This document shows, piece by piece, positions 1 through 6,206 of a stretch of DNA of 8,381 nt. The notes beneath the pieces were generated by a model that was given only the letters and a program-made list of their open reading frames with translations, searched no databases and had not been told where the DNA came from. The stretch is from Nitrospirae bacterium CG2_30_53_67 (GTDB taxonomy: Bacteria; CG2-30-53-67). Position 1 is the first letter of the stretch. Every line of letters begins with the position of its first letter. Where the stretch lies: assembly GCA_001873285.1 (NCBI GenBank), contig MNYV01000158.1, forward strand, positions 1-8,381, in the 5' to 3' direction. A program made the position numbers and the translations under genes.

Positions 1-2
1 TC

Positions 3-164
3 GGTTTTGTGGCGGCCCTCTCCACGGCGGCCATCGAAGGCCTGGCCGGCGTTTTCGGCAAGAGCGCATCCTTTGGATGGCGTCCTGCGGAAGCCTACCT
101 CGGCGGCAAGAAGAAAGAGAAGAACAAGGCTGCCGATCATGAGGAAGGGAAGAAGGATGAGTAG
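3..164 (+). CDS. C-terminal end of an unidentified protein (5' truncated by the window)
   Basis: The reading frame that enters the window at position 3 stays open for 53 codons and stops at TAG 162-164. The first 20 or so residues are small and hydrophobic (it begins GFVAALSTAAIEGLAG) and could be the end of a membrane segment or an amphipathic helix. The last 20 are almost entirely Lys, Glu, Asp and Asn with a GKKDE end, typical of a soluble charged tail. Another frame over the same bases is Arg/Pro-rich and looks like a GC-driven shadow, so I prefer this one. I do not recognise the family. The hairpins and T-run that follow suggest its transcript ends before the cytochrome operon. Confidence 0.55.
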   Translation, partial: GFVAALSTAAIEGLAGVFGKSASFGWRPAEAYLGGKKKEKNKAADHEEGKKDE

Positions 165-205
165 GGGTTCCGCACTCCGGCAGCTTTTCATGAACAGCAG
201 AGAAA

Positions 206-254
206 CCCACGACTCGGCGCCGGCGCCCGACAGGTCCGGCGCCGAAGGCGTGGG
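206..254. repeat. Long imperfect inverted repeat (hairpin)
   Basis: CCCACG at 206-211 pairs with CGTGGG at 249-254. Inside it, TCGGCGCCGG at 214-223 pairs perfectly with CCGGCGCCGA at 236-245. The two stems are separated by a small 2x3 internal loop and the apical loop is 12 nt. Sixteen mostly G-C pairs make this a very stable structure just downstream of the first gene's stop. No T-run follows it directly, so it may be an mRNA 3'-end stabiliser or part of a compound terminator together with the T-run at 292-300. Confidence 0.6.
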
Positions 255-256
255 AG

Positions 257-300
257 AGCCCAGGAATGTATGCCCGGCAGGGCGAGGGGGCTTTTTTTTT
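257..300 (+). terminator. Candidate rho-independent terminator for the first gene
   Basis: Nine T residues at 292-300 follow a GC-rich stretch. Short stems are possible: GCCC 272-275 with GGGC 280-283, or AGCCC 257-261 with GGGCT 288-292. Neither stem alone is strong. The T-run, together with the strong hairpin 38 nt upstream, makes transcription termination here the most economical reading. Confidence 0.5.
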
Positions 301-338
301 GCAGGGGAACATTAGGTTATGAAAATATTCGAGATTGT

Positions 339-347
339 TGTTATACT
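339..347 (+). promoter_or_regulatory. Candidate extended -10 promoter element for the cytochrome operon
   Basis: The sequence TGTTATACT fits the TGn-TATAAT extended -10 pattern, with five of six matches in the hexamer. No good -35 box lies 16-18 bp upstream, which extended -10 promoters tolerate. Transcription from here would run through the whole palindromic element (411-574) and give a leader of roughly 250 nt before the first cytochrome. This is a pattern match only. Confidence 0.3.
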
Positions 348-410
348 GGAATTTATTTTGTTGAGCTGTTATGATTCCTGAGTTTATTGGTTTGAACTAT
401 CATGACCCTA

Positions 411-574
411 AGTGGTCCTGTTCGTAAATAGGGTGACGTACCGAGAGGGTCGTAGGGCGGTTTCATCAAGGCACGCGACTGAGGCGTACCCCTCTGGTAC
501 ACCGCAAGGAGCGTAACGCCGATGAGACCGCCCTACGGCACTCGAATACCACCGTATTTATGAATAGGGCCACT
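411..574 (+). mobile_element. Palindromic MITE-like element, copy 1
   Basis: This 164-bp element has 20-bp terminal inverted repeats. The left end AGTGGTCCTGTTCGTAAATA pairs with the right end TATTTATGAATAGGGCCACT, with three mismatches in 20. The palindrome continues inward: GTAGGGCGGTTTCATC near 452-467 against GATGAGACCGCCCTAC near 521-536, with a small apex stem GTACC/GGTAC. The whole sequence could therefore fold into one long hairpin. It encodes no protein. An ungapped copy, 148 of 164 bases identical by hand count, lies in inverted orientation at 6207-6370. Both copies are bordered by CTAAG on each side (here 408-412 and 573-577, overlapping the ends). The right end lies 29 nt before the first cytochrome start codon. 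Confidence 0.85.
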
Positions 575-587
575 AAGGACTGTTTAC

Positions 588-594
588 AAAGGAG
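588..594 (+). promoter_or_regulatory. Ribosome binding site of the first cytochrome gene
   Basis: AAAGGAG ends nine bases before ATG 604, a near-ideal Shine-Dalgarno sequence and spacing. It lies within the 29 bases between the palindromic element and the gene, so it is not part of the element. It supports ATG 604 as the start. Confidence 0.75.
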
Positions 595-603
595 CGGGAT
601 CGT

Positions 604-1086
604 ATGAAAAAAATAGTTTTCTATCTCATGACGATGAGCTTAGCTGTGCTGTTCGCCATACCCTTATATGCGGGAAGTGACTCAAGCGCAGGTTCCGGAC
701 CGGCGTCGCCTTCGGGCGTCACCGCGCCGGGAACCATCCTGCTCGACTCTCTCAGCCGAATCTATGAGCCTGTGAATTTCAATCATGAGATGCACACCTC
801 CATTGCCGAGCACTGTTCCCAGTGCCACCACCAACACCCTTCCGCTAAGGAGGTGACGTGCATGGAGTGCCACTCCCTCACGGCATCGGATTTTAAGAAA
901 TCCGCAGCAACCGGTTTCATCGCGTGCAGGAGCTGCCATGAGGCCATCGATCCGGCCCAGCCCAACATGCCCGGGCTGAAGGCGGCGTACCATCGCGCCT
1001 GTTTCCGGTGTCACAGGGATATGGGGGATGCAGGATTGGACCCCCAGAGTTGTTCCATGAAATGTCATGCCAAAAAGAAAGGATAA
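604..1086 (+). CDS. Small periplasmic multiheme c-type cytochrome (class III, c7/c3-like)
   Basis: This 160-residue protein probably carries electrons in the periplasm for the membrane complex encoded downstream. Residues 1-23 form a Sec signal peptide (Lys-Lys, hydrophobic core, ALYAG-like end LYAG). Four canonical heme motifs follow: CSQCH 71-75, CMECH 86-90, CRSCH 108-112 and CFRCH 133-137. A fifth, CSMKCH at 150-155, has three residues between the cysteines instead of two. The F-N-H-x-x-H motif at 59-64 and His130 are typical positions for distal heme ligands in class III cytochromes. A low-complexity Ser/Gly/Pro linker lies at about 24-44. It is the first gene of the operon and its stop is four bases before the likely start of the Fe-S subunit gene. 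Whether it holds four or five hemes is open. Cytochromes of this kind precede Fe-S/NrfD gene pairs in Geobacter Cbc clusters. Confidence 0.88.
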   Translation: MKKIVFYLMTMSLAVLFAIPLYAGSDSSAGSGPASPSGVTAPGTILLDSLSRIYEPVNFNHEMHTSIAEHCSQCHHQHPSAKEVTCMECHSLTASDFKKSAATGFIACRSCHEAIDPAQPNMPGLKAAYHRACFRCHRDMGDAGLDPQSCSMKCHAKKKG

Positions 1087-1090
1087 AGCC

Positions 1091-2023
1091 ATGAGTTTAG
1101 ACCGCAGACAATTTTTAAAAACCGTCTCTTTGCTCACGGGATCAGCCGTTCTCGGCCCGTACACCAGGGCGCTCGCCTCCGAGGAATTTCATGGATGGCC
1201 CGACCGTTACGGAATGTTGACCGATTTCACCGAATGTGTGGGCTGCCGTTCCTGCGAAAAGGCCTGCAATGAGGTGAATCATCTGCCGCAGCCTGAGGTT
1301 CCGTTTGACGACAAGTCGGTTTTTGAGACGATGAGGCGGCCCACGGCCCATGCCTACACCGTGGTCAACCGCTATGATCATCCCAAGGATCCGGGCAAAC
1401 CTATTTACCGCAAGGTACAATGCAATCACTGCAATGAGCCGGCCTGCGCCTCGGCCTGTCCGATTCATGCCTACACCAAGACACCGGAAGGCCCGGTGAT
1501 GTATAATGAAGATCTTTGTTTCGGCTGCCGGTATTGCATGATCGCCTGCCCCTTCTATGTGCCGGCTTACGATTATTCAAGCGCTTTTGAGCCCAAGATC
1601 GTGAAGTGCGTCATGTGCTATGACCGGATCAAGGAGGGAAAGATTCCCGGGTGCGCAGAGGCCTGTCCCACGCAGGCCGTGACCTTCGGGAAGAGAAGCG
1701 ATCTCCTCAAACTGGCGGGAGAAAAGATCGCGAAGAACCCGGACCGCTATATTGATCATATCTACGGTGAGAGGGAAGCCGGCGGGACCGGGTGGCTTTA
1801 CATCTCCGGCGTTCCCTTTGAGCAGCTCGGCTTCCCAGCCGATCTTCCTGAGAAACCCATGGTTGAGGAGGTGAAGGGGTTCCTCTCGTCCGTGCCGGTG
1901 GTCTTTACGGTCTGGCCGGCGCTCTTCGGGAGCATCTATGCCGCCTCCCGCCATCATGAGGAATACACCAGGGAAGAGGCGCAGCATCAAGCCAAAGAGG
2001 GGGAGGAAAAAAATGAATCCTAA
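1091..2023 (+). CDS. Tat-exported four-cluster Fe-S electron-transfer subunit (HybA/NrfC/DmsB family)
   Basis: This 310-residue protein would pass electrons between the periplasmic cytochromes and the adjacent HybB-like membrane subunit. A twin-arginine signal opens it (DRRQFLK, Arg5-Arg6, ending about residue 30 at RALA). Sixteen cysteines form four [4Fe-4S] motifs: C49/52/55/59, C101/104/109/113, C133/136/139/143 and C163/166/178/182. This is the full ferredoxin-like pattern of the family. A hydrophobic segment at about 264-285 is probably a C-terminal membrane anchor, as in HybA. The charged tail follows. I chose ATG 1091 over the in-frame ATG 1067 because it places the Tat motif at the very N-terminus and has AAGGA about seven bases upstream; it also leaves a four-base gap to the previous stop. 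The end overlaps the next gene by 11 bases, implying translational coupling. Confidence 0.92.
   Translation: MSLDRRQFLKTVSLLTGSAVLGPYTRALASEEFHGWPDRYGMLTDFTECVGCRSCEKACNEVNHLPQPEVPFDDKSVFETMRRPTAHAYTVVNRYDHPKDPGKPIYRKVQCNHCNEPACASACPIHAYTKTPEGPVMYNEDLCFGCRYCMIACPFYVPAYDYSSAFEPKIVKCVMCYDRIKEGKIPGCAEACPTQAVTFGKRSDLLKLAGEKIAKNPDRYIDHIYGEREAGGTGWLYISGVPFEQLGFPADLPEKPMVEEVKGFLSSVPVVFTVWPALFGSIYAASRHHEEYTREEAQHQAKEGEEKNES
2002..2006 (+). promoter_or_regulatory. Ribosome binding site that sets the HybB-like gene start
   Basis: GGAGG lies six bases before ATG 2013 and inside the last codons of the Fe-S gene. An upstream in-frame ATG at 1938 would add 25 Lys/Arg-rich residues and a 86-base overlap without a comparable signal, so 2013 is the better start. 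Confidence 0.7.
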
Positions 2024-3263
2024 TGCAGCGTTGAATAAAAAAGATGACTTCCGATCTTGGTTCTTGAACAAATTATTGATGGGGATGACGTGGCCGGAAT
2101 ATATAAGGCACATGATTACGCCTTTTAATGTTGCGGCGGCCGTCATCTTAAGCGTGGGCCTTCCCCTGATGGGGCTCCGTTATATTCATGGGCTCGAGGT
2201 GGTCACGGATGCATCCAACGAGTATCCATGGGGGTTGTTTCTCGGCTGGGGGCTCTTTTCAGGGGTCCCGCTTTCCGCCACCGGTTTTGTCATGGCCACG
2301 GCCTATTACATCTTCGGTTTCAAGCGATACAAACCTCTGGTGCGCCTTGCGGTACTTACGGGTTTTCTGGGATATTTCTTTGCCGTGGTCTATCTGATGA
2401 CGGATTTGGGGCGGCCCTGGCGGATCTACTATCCCATGTTCGTGGGATTCGGCACGGCCTCGGTCCTGTTCTTAGTGGCCTGGCACGTGGCGACCTACCT
2501 GACGGTGCAGTTTCTTGAATTCAGTCCCGCCATCCTGGAGTGGCTCGAGGCCGGGAGAACGCGCAAGTGGGCCATGATGATCACCATCGCCATGACCATC
2601 GCAGGGATCATCCTTTCCACATTGCATCAATCCGCCCTCGGCGCGCTCTTCCTGCTTGCCCCGGCCAAGATGCACCCGCTCTGGTTCACATCGTATCTGC
2701 CGACGTTGTTTCTCGCCTCCAGCATCTATGCGGCCTTGGCCATGGTGATCGTGGTCAGCACCCTGGCGGCCGTTTTCCTGAAGAAGAGCGCCGATGATCA
2801 TTTTCTTGGGAACCTGAACGAGCTGACCATCGGTCTCGGCAAAGGAACGAGTATCGGGATCCTGGTCTACCTGGCCCTGAAACTGGTCGCCATGGCTCAC
2901 GGTGATGCCTGGGGACTCCTGGGCACTCCCTATGGCCATTGGTACCTCGTAGAGATCCTGGGGTTTGTGCTCCTGCCCGCGCTGATCCTGGCGGCCGGGG
3001 TGAAGAAAGGAAGCCTGGGGCTTGTCCGGTTCGGCGGTTTTCACGCCGTCATCGGCGTCATCTTGAACCGGATCAATGTCTCCATGGTGGCGTTCAACTG
3101 GAAGCTTCCGGATCATCTGCATCATATCATGCCGCACTGGCAGGAGATAGCGGTGGTTCTGTCGATTTTCACCCTTCACATCCTGATTTTCCGCTGGATT
3201 CTGGTCCGGATGCCGGTGATCCATCAGGATCAGGGCTTTAAGCAGGTTGAAAAAAACCACTAA
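2013..3263 (+). CDS. NrfD/HybB-family integral membrane quinone-interacting subunit
   Basis: This 416-residue polytopic protein has about ten hydrophobic segments, roughly at 36-56, 72-101, 109-131, 142-166, 186-205, 228-256, 279-298, 309-328, 340-360 and 378-397. The length and the motif LSTLHQSALGALFLL (201-215) followed by HPLW are characteristic of the HybB branch of the NrfD/PsrC superfamily; D-L-G-R-P-W at 131-136 is another family signature. Such subunits bind no cofactor and exchange electrons and protons between menaquinol and an Fe-S partner, here the product of the gene it overlaps by 11 bases. The pair alone resembles HybAB and CbcTU modules. No hydrogenase or molybdoenzyme catalytic gene lies in the window, so electrons probably go to or from the c-type cytochromes on either side. 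Direction of electron flow cannot be read from sequence. Confidence 0.92.
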   Translation: MNPNAALNKKDDFRSWFLNKLLMGMTWPEYIRHMITPFNVAAAVILSVGLPLMGLRYIHGLEVVTDASNEYPWGLFLGWGLFSGVPLSATGFVMATAYYIFGFKRYKPLVRLAVLTGFLGYFFAVVYLMTDLGRPWRIYYPMFVGFGTASVLFLVAWHVATYLTVQFLEFSPAILEWLEAGRTRKWAMMITIAMTIAGIILSTLHQSALGALFLLAPAKMHPLWFTSYLPTLFLASSIYAALAMVIVVSTLAAVFLKKSADDHFLGNLNELTIGLGKGTSIGILVYLALKLVAMAHGDAWGLLGTPYGHWYLVEILGFVLLPALILAAGVKKGSLGLVRFGGFHAVIGVILNRINVSMVAFNWKLPDHLHHIMPHWQEIAVVLSIFTLHILIFRWILVRMPVIHQDQGFKQVEKNH

Positions 3264-3278
3264 GATGTGTAAGATATC

Positions 3279-4724
3279 ATGATGAAGCAATCCGTCCTAT
3301 CCTTCATGGTGTTCCTCCTGGGCATGATGTTCTTCGCATGGGACCGGGTCTCTGCAGAAAATGCTGCAAGCATAGAGGATGCCGGGAAATGCTTGGAGTG
3401 TCATGCCCAGCGGGGGGTGGTCAAAAAATTCGAGAACGGGGAATCCGTAGAAGCCTATATTGACCCGGAGAAATTCGGGTCCTCTGTTCATCATGCCCTC
3501 GCCTGTCCGACATGTCATCAGGATTTTTCCGAGGATCATCACCCCGTCAGACGGTTCAGGAGCAAGAACCAATTCAGGATACAGTCCACTCTGATCTGCC
3601 GGCAATGCCACAAGGATGAAGAGATCAGGAAAAAATCCATCCATGCCAACCTCTTTCAGCAAGAGCAGCAAGGCGAAGTCCCTCTCTGCACGGACTGCCA
3701 TACCGCCCATGCCGTCGCGGCCATTTCCGGCGGCAGGCTCACCGCGAACGAGATGCAGTACTGCCTGAGCTGCCATCAGCATTCCATGAAGCTTCCGTTC
3801 AATGACGGTTCAGGGATACCCCTGATGGTTGATCGATCCGAATTGTCGGCCTCCGCACACAGCAAACTCGATTGTTCGGACTGCCATTACGGTTTCTCGT
3901 CCGAGGAACACCCGCAGAGAAATTTCAAAACAAGAAGGGACTATTCCATCGCCTCCGCGGATAGCTGCCGGCGATGCCATTTTGACAAGTATACCCAGAC
4001 CCTGGAAAGCATCTGCCATACCAAGCAGTCTCAGGGGAACCTGAATACGCCGATCTGCACGGACTGTCACGGATCGCATGCAATCGCCTATGTGAGGATT
4101 GAGAAGAACTTCAGCATATTGAGGTGCCGGAAGTGCCATCCCGATATTTACGACACCTATGCCAAGAGCGTTCACGGCAAGGCGCTTTTCAATGAAGAGA
4201 ACAGGGATGTGCCTGTGTGTATCGACTGTCACAAGGTCCATAACATCAAGAACCCCCTGACCCTGGAATTCCACGAGAGGATTCCCGAGATGTGCAGTAA
4301 CTGTCATGCCAACAAGGCCATTATGGGCAAGTACGGGCTCTCCACGGATGTGGTCAAAAGCTACCTGTCGGATTTTCACGGGATGACGCTGGGGCTTTAC
4401 AAGAAGCAGAGAGAGGCCCTGTCCAAACCGGCCAGGCCGATCGCGGTCTGCACGGACTGCCACGGGATCCATAATATCAGCAGCACCCATGACATGCCGG
4501 CGGCCGTGGTCAAGGAAAATTTACTGAAACGATGCCAGAAATGCCATCACGACGCCACGGAAAAATTCCAGGATGCATGGCTTTCCCATTACAAGCCGAG
4601 TTTATCGAGAGCCCCGCTGGTCTTTCTCGTGGACTTGGGGTACAAGATCTTTCTCCCCATCCTGCTGGTCGGACTCTTTCTGCAGATCCTTTTGCATATC
4701 TGGCGCTATGCCGTGAACCGATAG
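3279..4724 (+). CDS. Membrane-anchored 13-heme c-type cytochrome
   Basis: This 481-residue periplasmic cytochrome has 13 CXXCH motifs, starting at residues 38, 76, 107, 137, 162, 199, 230, 260, 283, 314, 339, 391 and 419. A signal peptide occupies 1-26 (end near VSA-EN) and a C-terminal transmembrane helix about 446-474, so it is tethered to the inner membrane at its C-terminus. Four internal units end in C(T/I)DCHxxHx(V/I/A): 76-145, 199-268, 283-322 and 339-400. The first two align clearly and share S-x-H, the EDHHP/EEHP stretch and the closing CTDCH, which points to duplication. Isolated SVH/SIH/FHG histidines are likely distal ligands. Residue Cys246 in ESICH is an extra, unpaired cysteine at such a site. 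No strong ribosome binding site precedes ATG 3279 (ATG 3282 is equally possible), so translation is likely coupled to the gene ending 15 bases before. It probably wires the quinone modules to outside redox partners. I cannot assign a named orthologue. Confidence 0.9.
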   Translation: MMKQSVLSFMVFLLGMMFFAWDRVSAENAASIEDAGKCLECHAQRGVVKKFENGESVEAYIDPEKFGSSVHHALACPTCHQDFSEDHHPVRRFRSKNQFRIQSTLICRQCHKDEEIRKKSIHANLFQQEQQGEVPLCTDCHTAHAVAAISGGRLTANEMQYCLSCHQHSMKLPFNDGSGIPLMVDRSELSASAHSKLDCSDCHYGFSSEEHPQRNFKTRRDYSIASADSCRRCHFDKYTQTLESICHTKQSQGNLNTPICTDCHGSHAIAYVRIEKNFSILRCRKCHPDIYDTYAKSVHGKALFNEENRDVPVCIDCHKVHNIKNPLTLEFHERIPEMCSNCHANKAIMGKYGLSTDVVKSYLSDFHGMTLGLYKKQREALSKPARPIAVCTDCHGIHNISSTHDMPAAVVKENLLKRCQKCHHDATEKFQDAWLSHYKPSLSRAPLVFLVDLGYKIFLPILLVGLFLQILLHIWRYAVNR

Positions 4725-4739
4725 AAAACGGGGAATGCG

Positions 4740-5459
4740 ATGACGAACCATCCGGATCAGGAAGGCATGAAGATCAGACGATTCAGCCGAGGGCGCATTG
4801 TCGAACACGCCTTGGCCATCGTGGTGGTGGGGATTCTGGTGATGACCGGCCTTTCGCAGAAATTCTATACCATTGATTTCTCCCAATGGCTCATTCTTAA
4901 ACTGGGCGGGATCGATAATGTGAGATGGTTGCACCGCTGCGCCGGCATGGTCTTTCTGATGCTCATCGTGGTTCATATTTTCGTCGCCATGGTGGGGATC
5001 GTGGCCAGGAGATGGCAGCCTTCCATGATGATCAACAAGAATGATTTTACCAATGCCATACACAATTTGAAATACTATGTCGGTTTAGAGAAAGCCCCCG
5101 CCCAGTTCGACCGTTACGATTTCAAACAGAAGTTTGAATACTGGGGGATCCTGGTGGGGGCATTCCTGATGATTTTCTCCGGCCTGATCCTCTGGTTCCC
5201 CATCCAGGCGACCCGTTTTCTCCCCGGTGAGTTTGTCCCGGCCGCCAAGGTTCTGCATACCCATCAGGCCACCCTCATCTTCATCCTGATCGCGATATGG
5301 CATATCTATAGCGCCATTTTCAGTCCGGACGTATTTCCCCTGGATACCAGTATTTTCACGGGGATGATTCCACGCAGGAGAATGGAACTGGAACACCCGC
5401 TTGAATTCGCCCGCATGCATGAAGGAGGAGCGAGAGCGGATGTTTCGAGATCCCCATGA
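4740..5459 (+). CDS. b-type cytochrome, four-helix (FdhI/HyaC/cytochrome b561-like)
   Basis: This 239-residue protein has four hydrophobic helices at about 20-40, 64-89, 133-153 and 172-195, the size and layout of formate dehydrogenase gamma and hydrogenase b-type cytochromes. Candidate heme b ligands are His23 in helix 1, His65 and His79 in helix 2, and His173/His175 and His188 in helix 4, enough for two hemes. Such proteins transfer electrons across the membrane to or from quinone. Its place 15 bases after the 13-heme cytochrome suggests it anchors and exchanges electrons with that protein. Cytochrome b plus multiheme c pairs occur in Geobacter CbcBA and in Hmc-type complexes. GGGGA six bases upstream supports ATG 4740; ATG 4767 (residue 10), preceded by AGGAAGG, is an alternative. 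The C-terminal 40 residues are hydrophilic and Arg/Glu-rich. Confidence 0.87.
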   Translation: MTNHPDQEGMKIRRFSRGRIVEHALAIVVVGILVMTGLSQKFYTIDFSQWLILKLGGIDNVRWLHRCAGMVFLMLIVVHIFVAMVGIVARRWQPSMMINKNDFTNAIHNLKYYVGLEKAPAQFDRYDFKQKFEYWGILVGAFLMIFSGLILWFPIQATRFLPGEFVPAAKVLHTHQATLIFILIAIWHIYSAIFSPDVFPLDTSIFTGMIPRRRMELEHPLEFARMHEGGARADVSRSP

Positions 5460-5499
5460 TGCGATGCAGGATAAGATGGAAGATCACCGGCCCGTGTGA
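5440..5499 (+). CDS. Possible 19-residue small protein at the operon end
   Basis: ATG 5440 opens a 19-codon frame (MFRDPHDAMQDKMEDHRPV) ending at TGA 5497. GGAGGAG at 5424-5430 lies nine bases before it, as good a ribosome binding site as any in the operon, and the frame overlaps the end of the b-type cytochrome gene by 20 bases. The peptide is hydrophilic, with no membrane segment or heme motif. It could be a genuine microprotein, the remnant of a longer lost gene, or chance, because purine-rich codons in the cytochrome tail could mimic the binding site. No known family is recognisable. Confidence 0.25.
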   Translation: MFRDPHDAMQDKMEDHRPV

Positions 5500-5506
5500 A
5501 GAGACA

Positions 5507-5525
5507 GGGGGGCTTTCGAGCCGCC
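5507..5525. terminator. Short UUCG-loop hairpin between the converging transcripts
   Basis: GGCT 5511-5514 and AGCC 5519-5522 close on a TTCG tetraloop, and outer GG/CC pairs extend the stem across one mismatch. It fills most of the gap between the rightward operon and the leftward response regulator gene. Neither strand has a clear T-run after it, so it may be a weak bidirectional terminator or a 3'-end stabilising structure. Confidence 0.4.
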
Positions 5526-6172
5526 TATTTGACCAGCCCTTTCTGAATCGCGAACTTCATCAGAGCCGTGCGTGAACGGATCGAAAGCTTCTCTGAGATG
5601 TTGGTCTGATGAGCGATCACGGTTTTAACGCTGATATTGAGGAGGTCCGCAATCTCCTTGTGGCTGTATCCCTCTCCAATCACCTTGAGGATCTGTTTTT
5701 CCCGGTCGGTCAGTTTCTCGTAAGGGTCCTCCACCTGGACCTCGCCTTTCCTGAGATAGCCGTCTATCACGCCGGCGGTGATGGACGGGTACAAGTACTG
5801 TTCTCCCCGCGCCACGGATCGAATGGCTGAGATCAGGTCCGTACCCACGGCGTGCTTCAGGATATAACCCGAAACGCCGGCCTTCAAGAGACGGCTCACG
5901 TATTCCCTGTCGTCATACTGGCTGAGGATCAGAATGCGGGTATCGGGGCAGGTCTTCCTGATCTCCAGGGTTGCTTCCAAGCCGCCCAGACCCGGCATGG
6001 CAATGTCCATGAGGATGATGTCGGGTTTGAGTTGATAAGCCTTGTCGATGGCCTCCTTGCCGTCGGCCGCCTCGCCCAGAATTTCGATATCCTCATGGAG
6101 ATTCAACAAGGCCGTGATCCCCTCGCGCACCAAGGCATGGTCGTCTGCAATCACAATCCTGATCTTCGGCAT
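5525..6172 (-). CDS. NarL/FixJ-family response regulator (REC plus LuxR-type HTH)
   Basis: This 215-residue DNA-binding regulator would be phosphorylated by the adjacent histidine kinase. The receiver domain (about 3-120) has the acidic pair Asp10-Asp11, phosphoacceptor Asp56 in LMDIAMPG, Ser84 at the switch Thr/Ser position and Lys106. The LuxR-type helix-turn-helix spans about 152-214, with LTDREKQILKVIGEG and the recognition helix region ISVKTVIAHQTNISEKL. Length and layout are normal for NarL-type regulators. The shared strand, order after the kinase and HisKA_3/NarL pairing all support a two-component system. Its start is preceded only by a distant GAGG (about 13 bases), so initiation may be weak. 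Palindromic element copy 2 ends 34 bases before the start codon and lies between this gene and the kinase. The likely target, by proximity only, is the converging cytochrome operon. Confidence 0.93.
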   Translation of the reverse strand: MPKIRIVIADDHALVREGITALLNLHEDIEILGEAADGKEAIDKAYQLKPDIILMDIAMPGLGGLEATLEIRKTCPDTRILILSQYDDREYVSRLLKAGVSGYILKHAVGTDLISAIRSVARGEQYLYPSITAGVIDGYLRKGEVQVEDPYEKLTDREKQILKVIGEGYSHKEIADLLNISVKTVIAHQTNISEKLSIRSRTALMKFAIQKGLVK

Positions 6173-6206
6173 GGTCTGTCCCGGCCTCGTTTAAACCGGA
6201 AAGCTT

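Larger units (their letters stand above)
165..410. other. Intergenic region between the first gene and the palindromic element
   Basis: I see no convincing gene here. The stretch holds a long imperfect hairpin (206-254), a T-run terminator candidate (up to 300), then an AT-rich segment (about 310-400) with one extended -10-like sequence at 339-347. The composition shifts from GC-rich before 300 to AT-rich after it, which fits a 3' untranslated region followed by a promoter region. Confidence 0.5.

Noticed and set aside
7-315. 102-codon plus-strand frame across the first gene end and the terminator
   Set aside because: It is Arg/Pro-rich, runs through the long hairpin and T-run, and conflicts with the better frame ending at 164. 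It is most likely a GC-driven shadow.
411-574. CRISPR repeat or tRNA/other structured RNA gene
   Set aside because: There is only one repeat unit per locus, with no spacer array. The fold is one long hairpin with terminal inverted repeats, not a cloverleaf or a known riboswitch layout, and there is a dispersed second copy.
536-574. Outward promoter in the right end of the palindromic element
   Set aside because: TATGAAT resembles a -10 box, but no acceptable -35 or TGn extension is present, and no sigma-54 type GG/GC pair is found. It was not supportable from sequence alone.
682-1164. 160-codon minus-strand frame opposite the small cytochrome
   Set aside because: It spans two real genes on the other strand and has no supporting motif or start signal.
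2472-3290. 272-codon minus-strand frame opposite the HybB-like gene
   Set aside because: It is His/Asp/Gln-rich and results from the membrane protein's codon pattern read backwards. The plus strand carries clear family motifs.
3810-4490. 226-codon minus-strand frame opposite the 13-heme cytochrome
   Set aside because: The plus strand has 13 CXXCH motifs in frame. The reverse frame shows no domain and no ribosome binding site.
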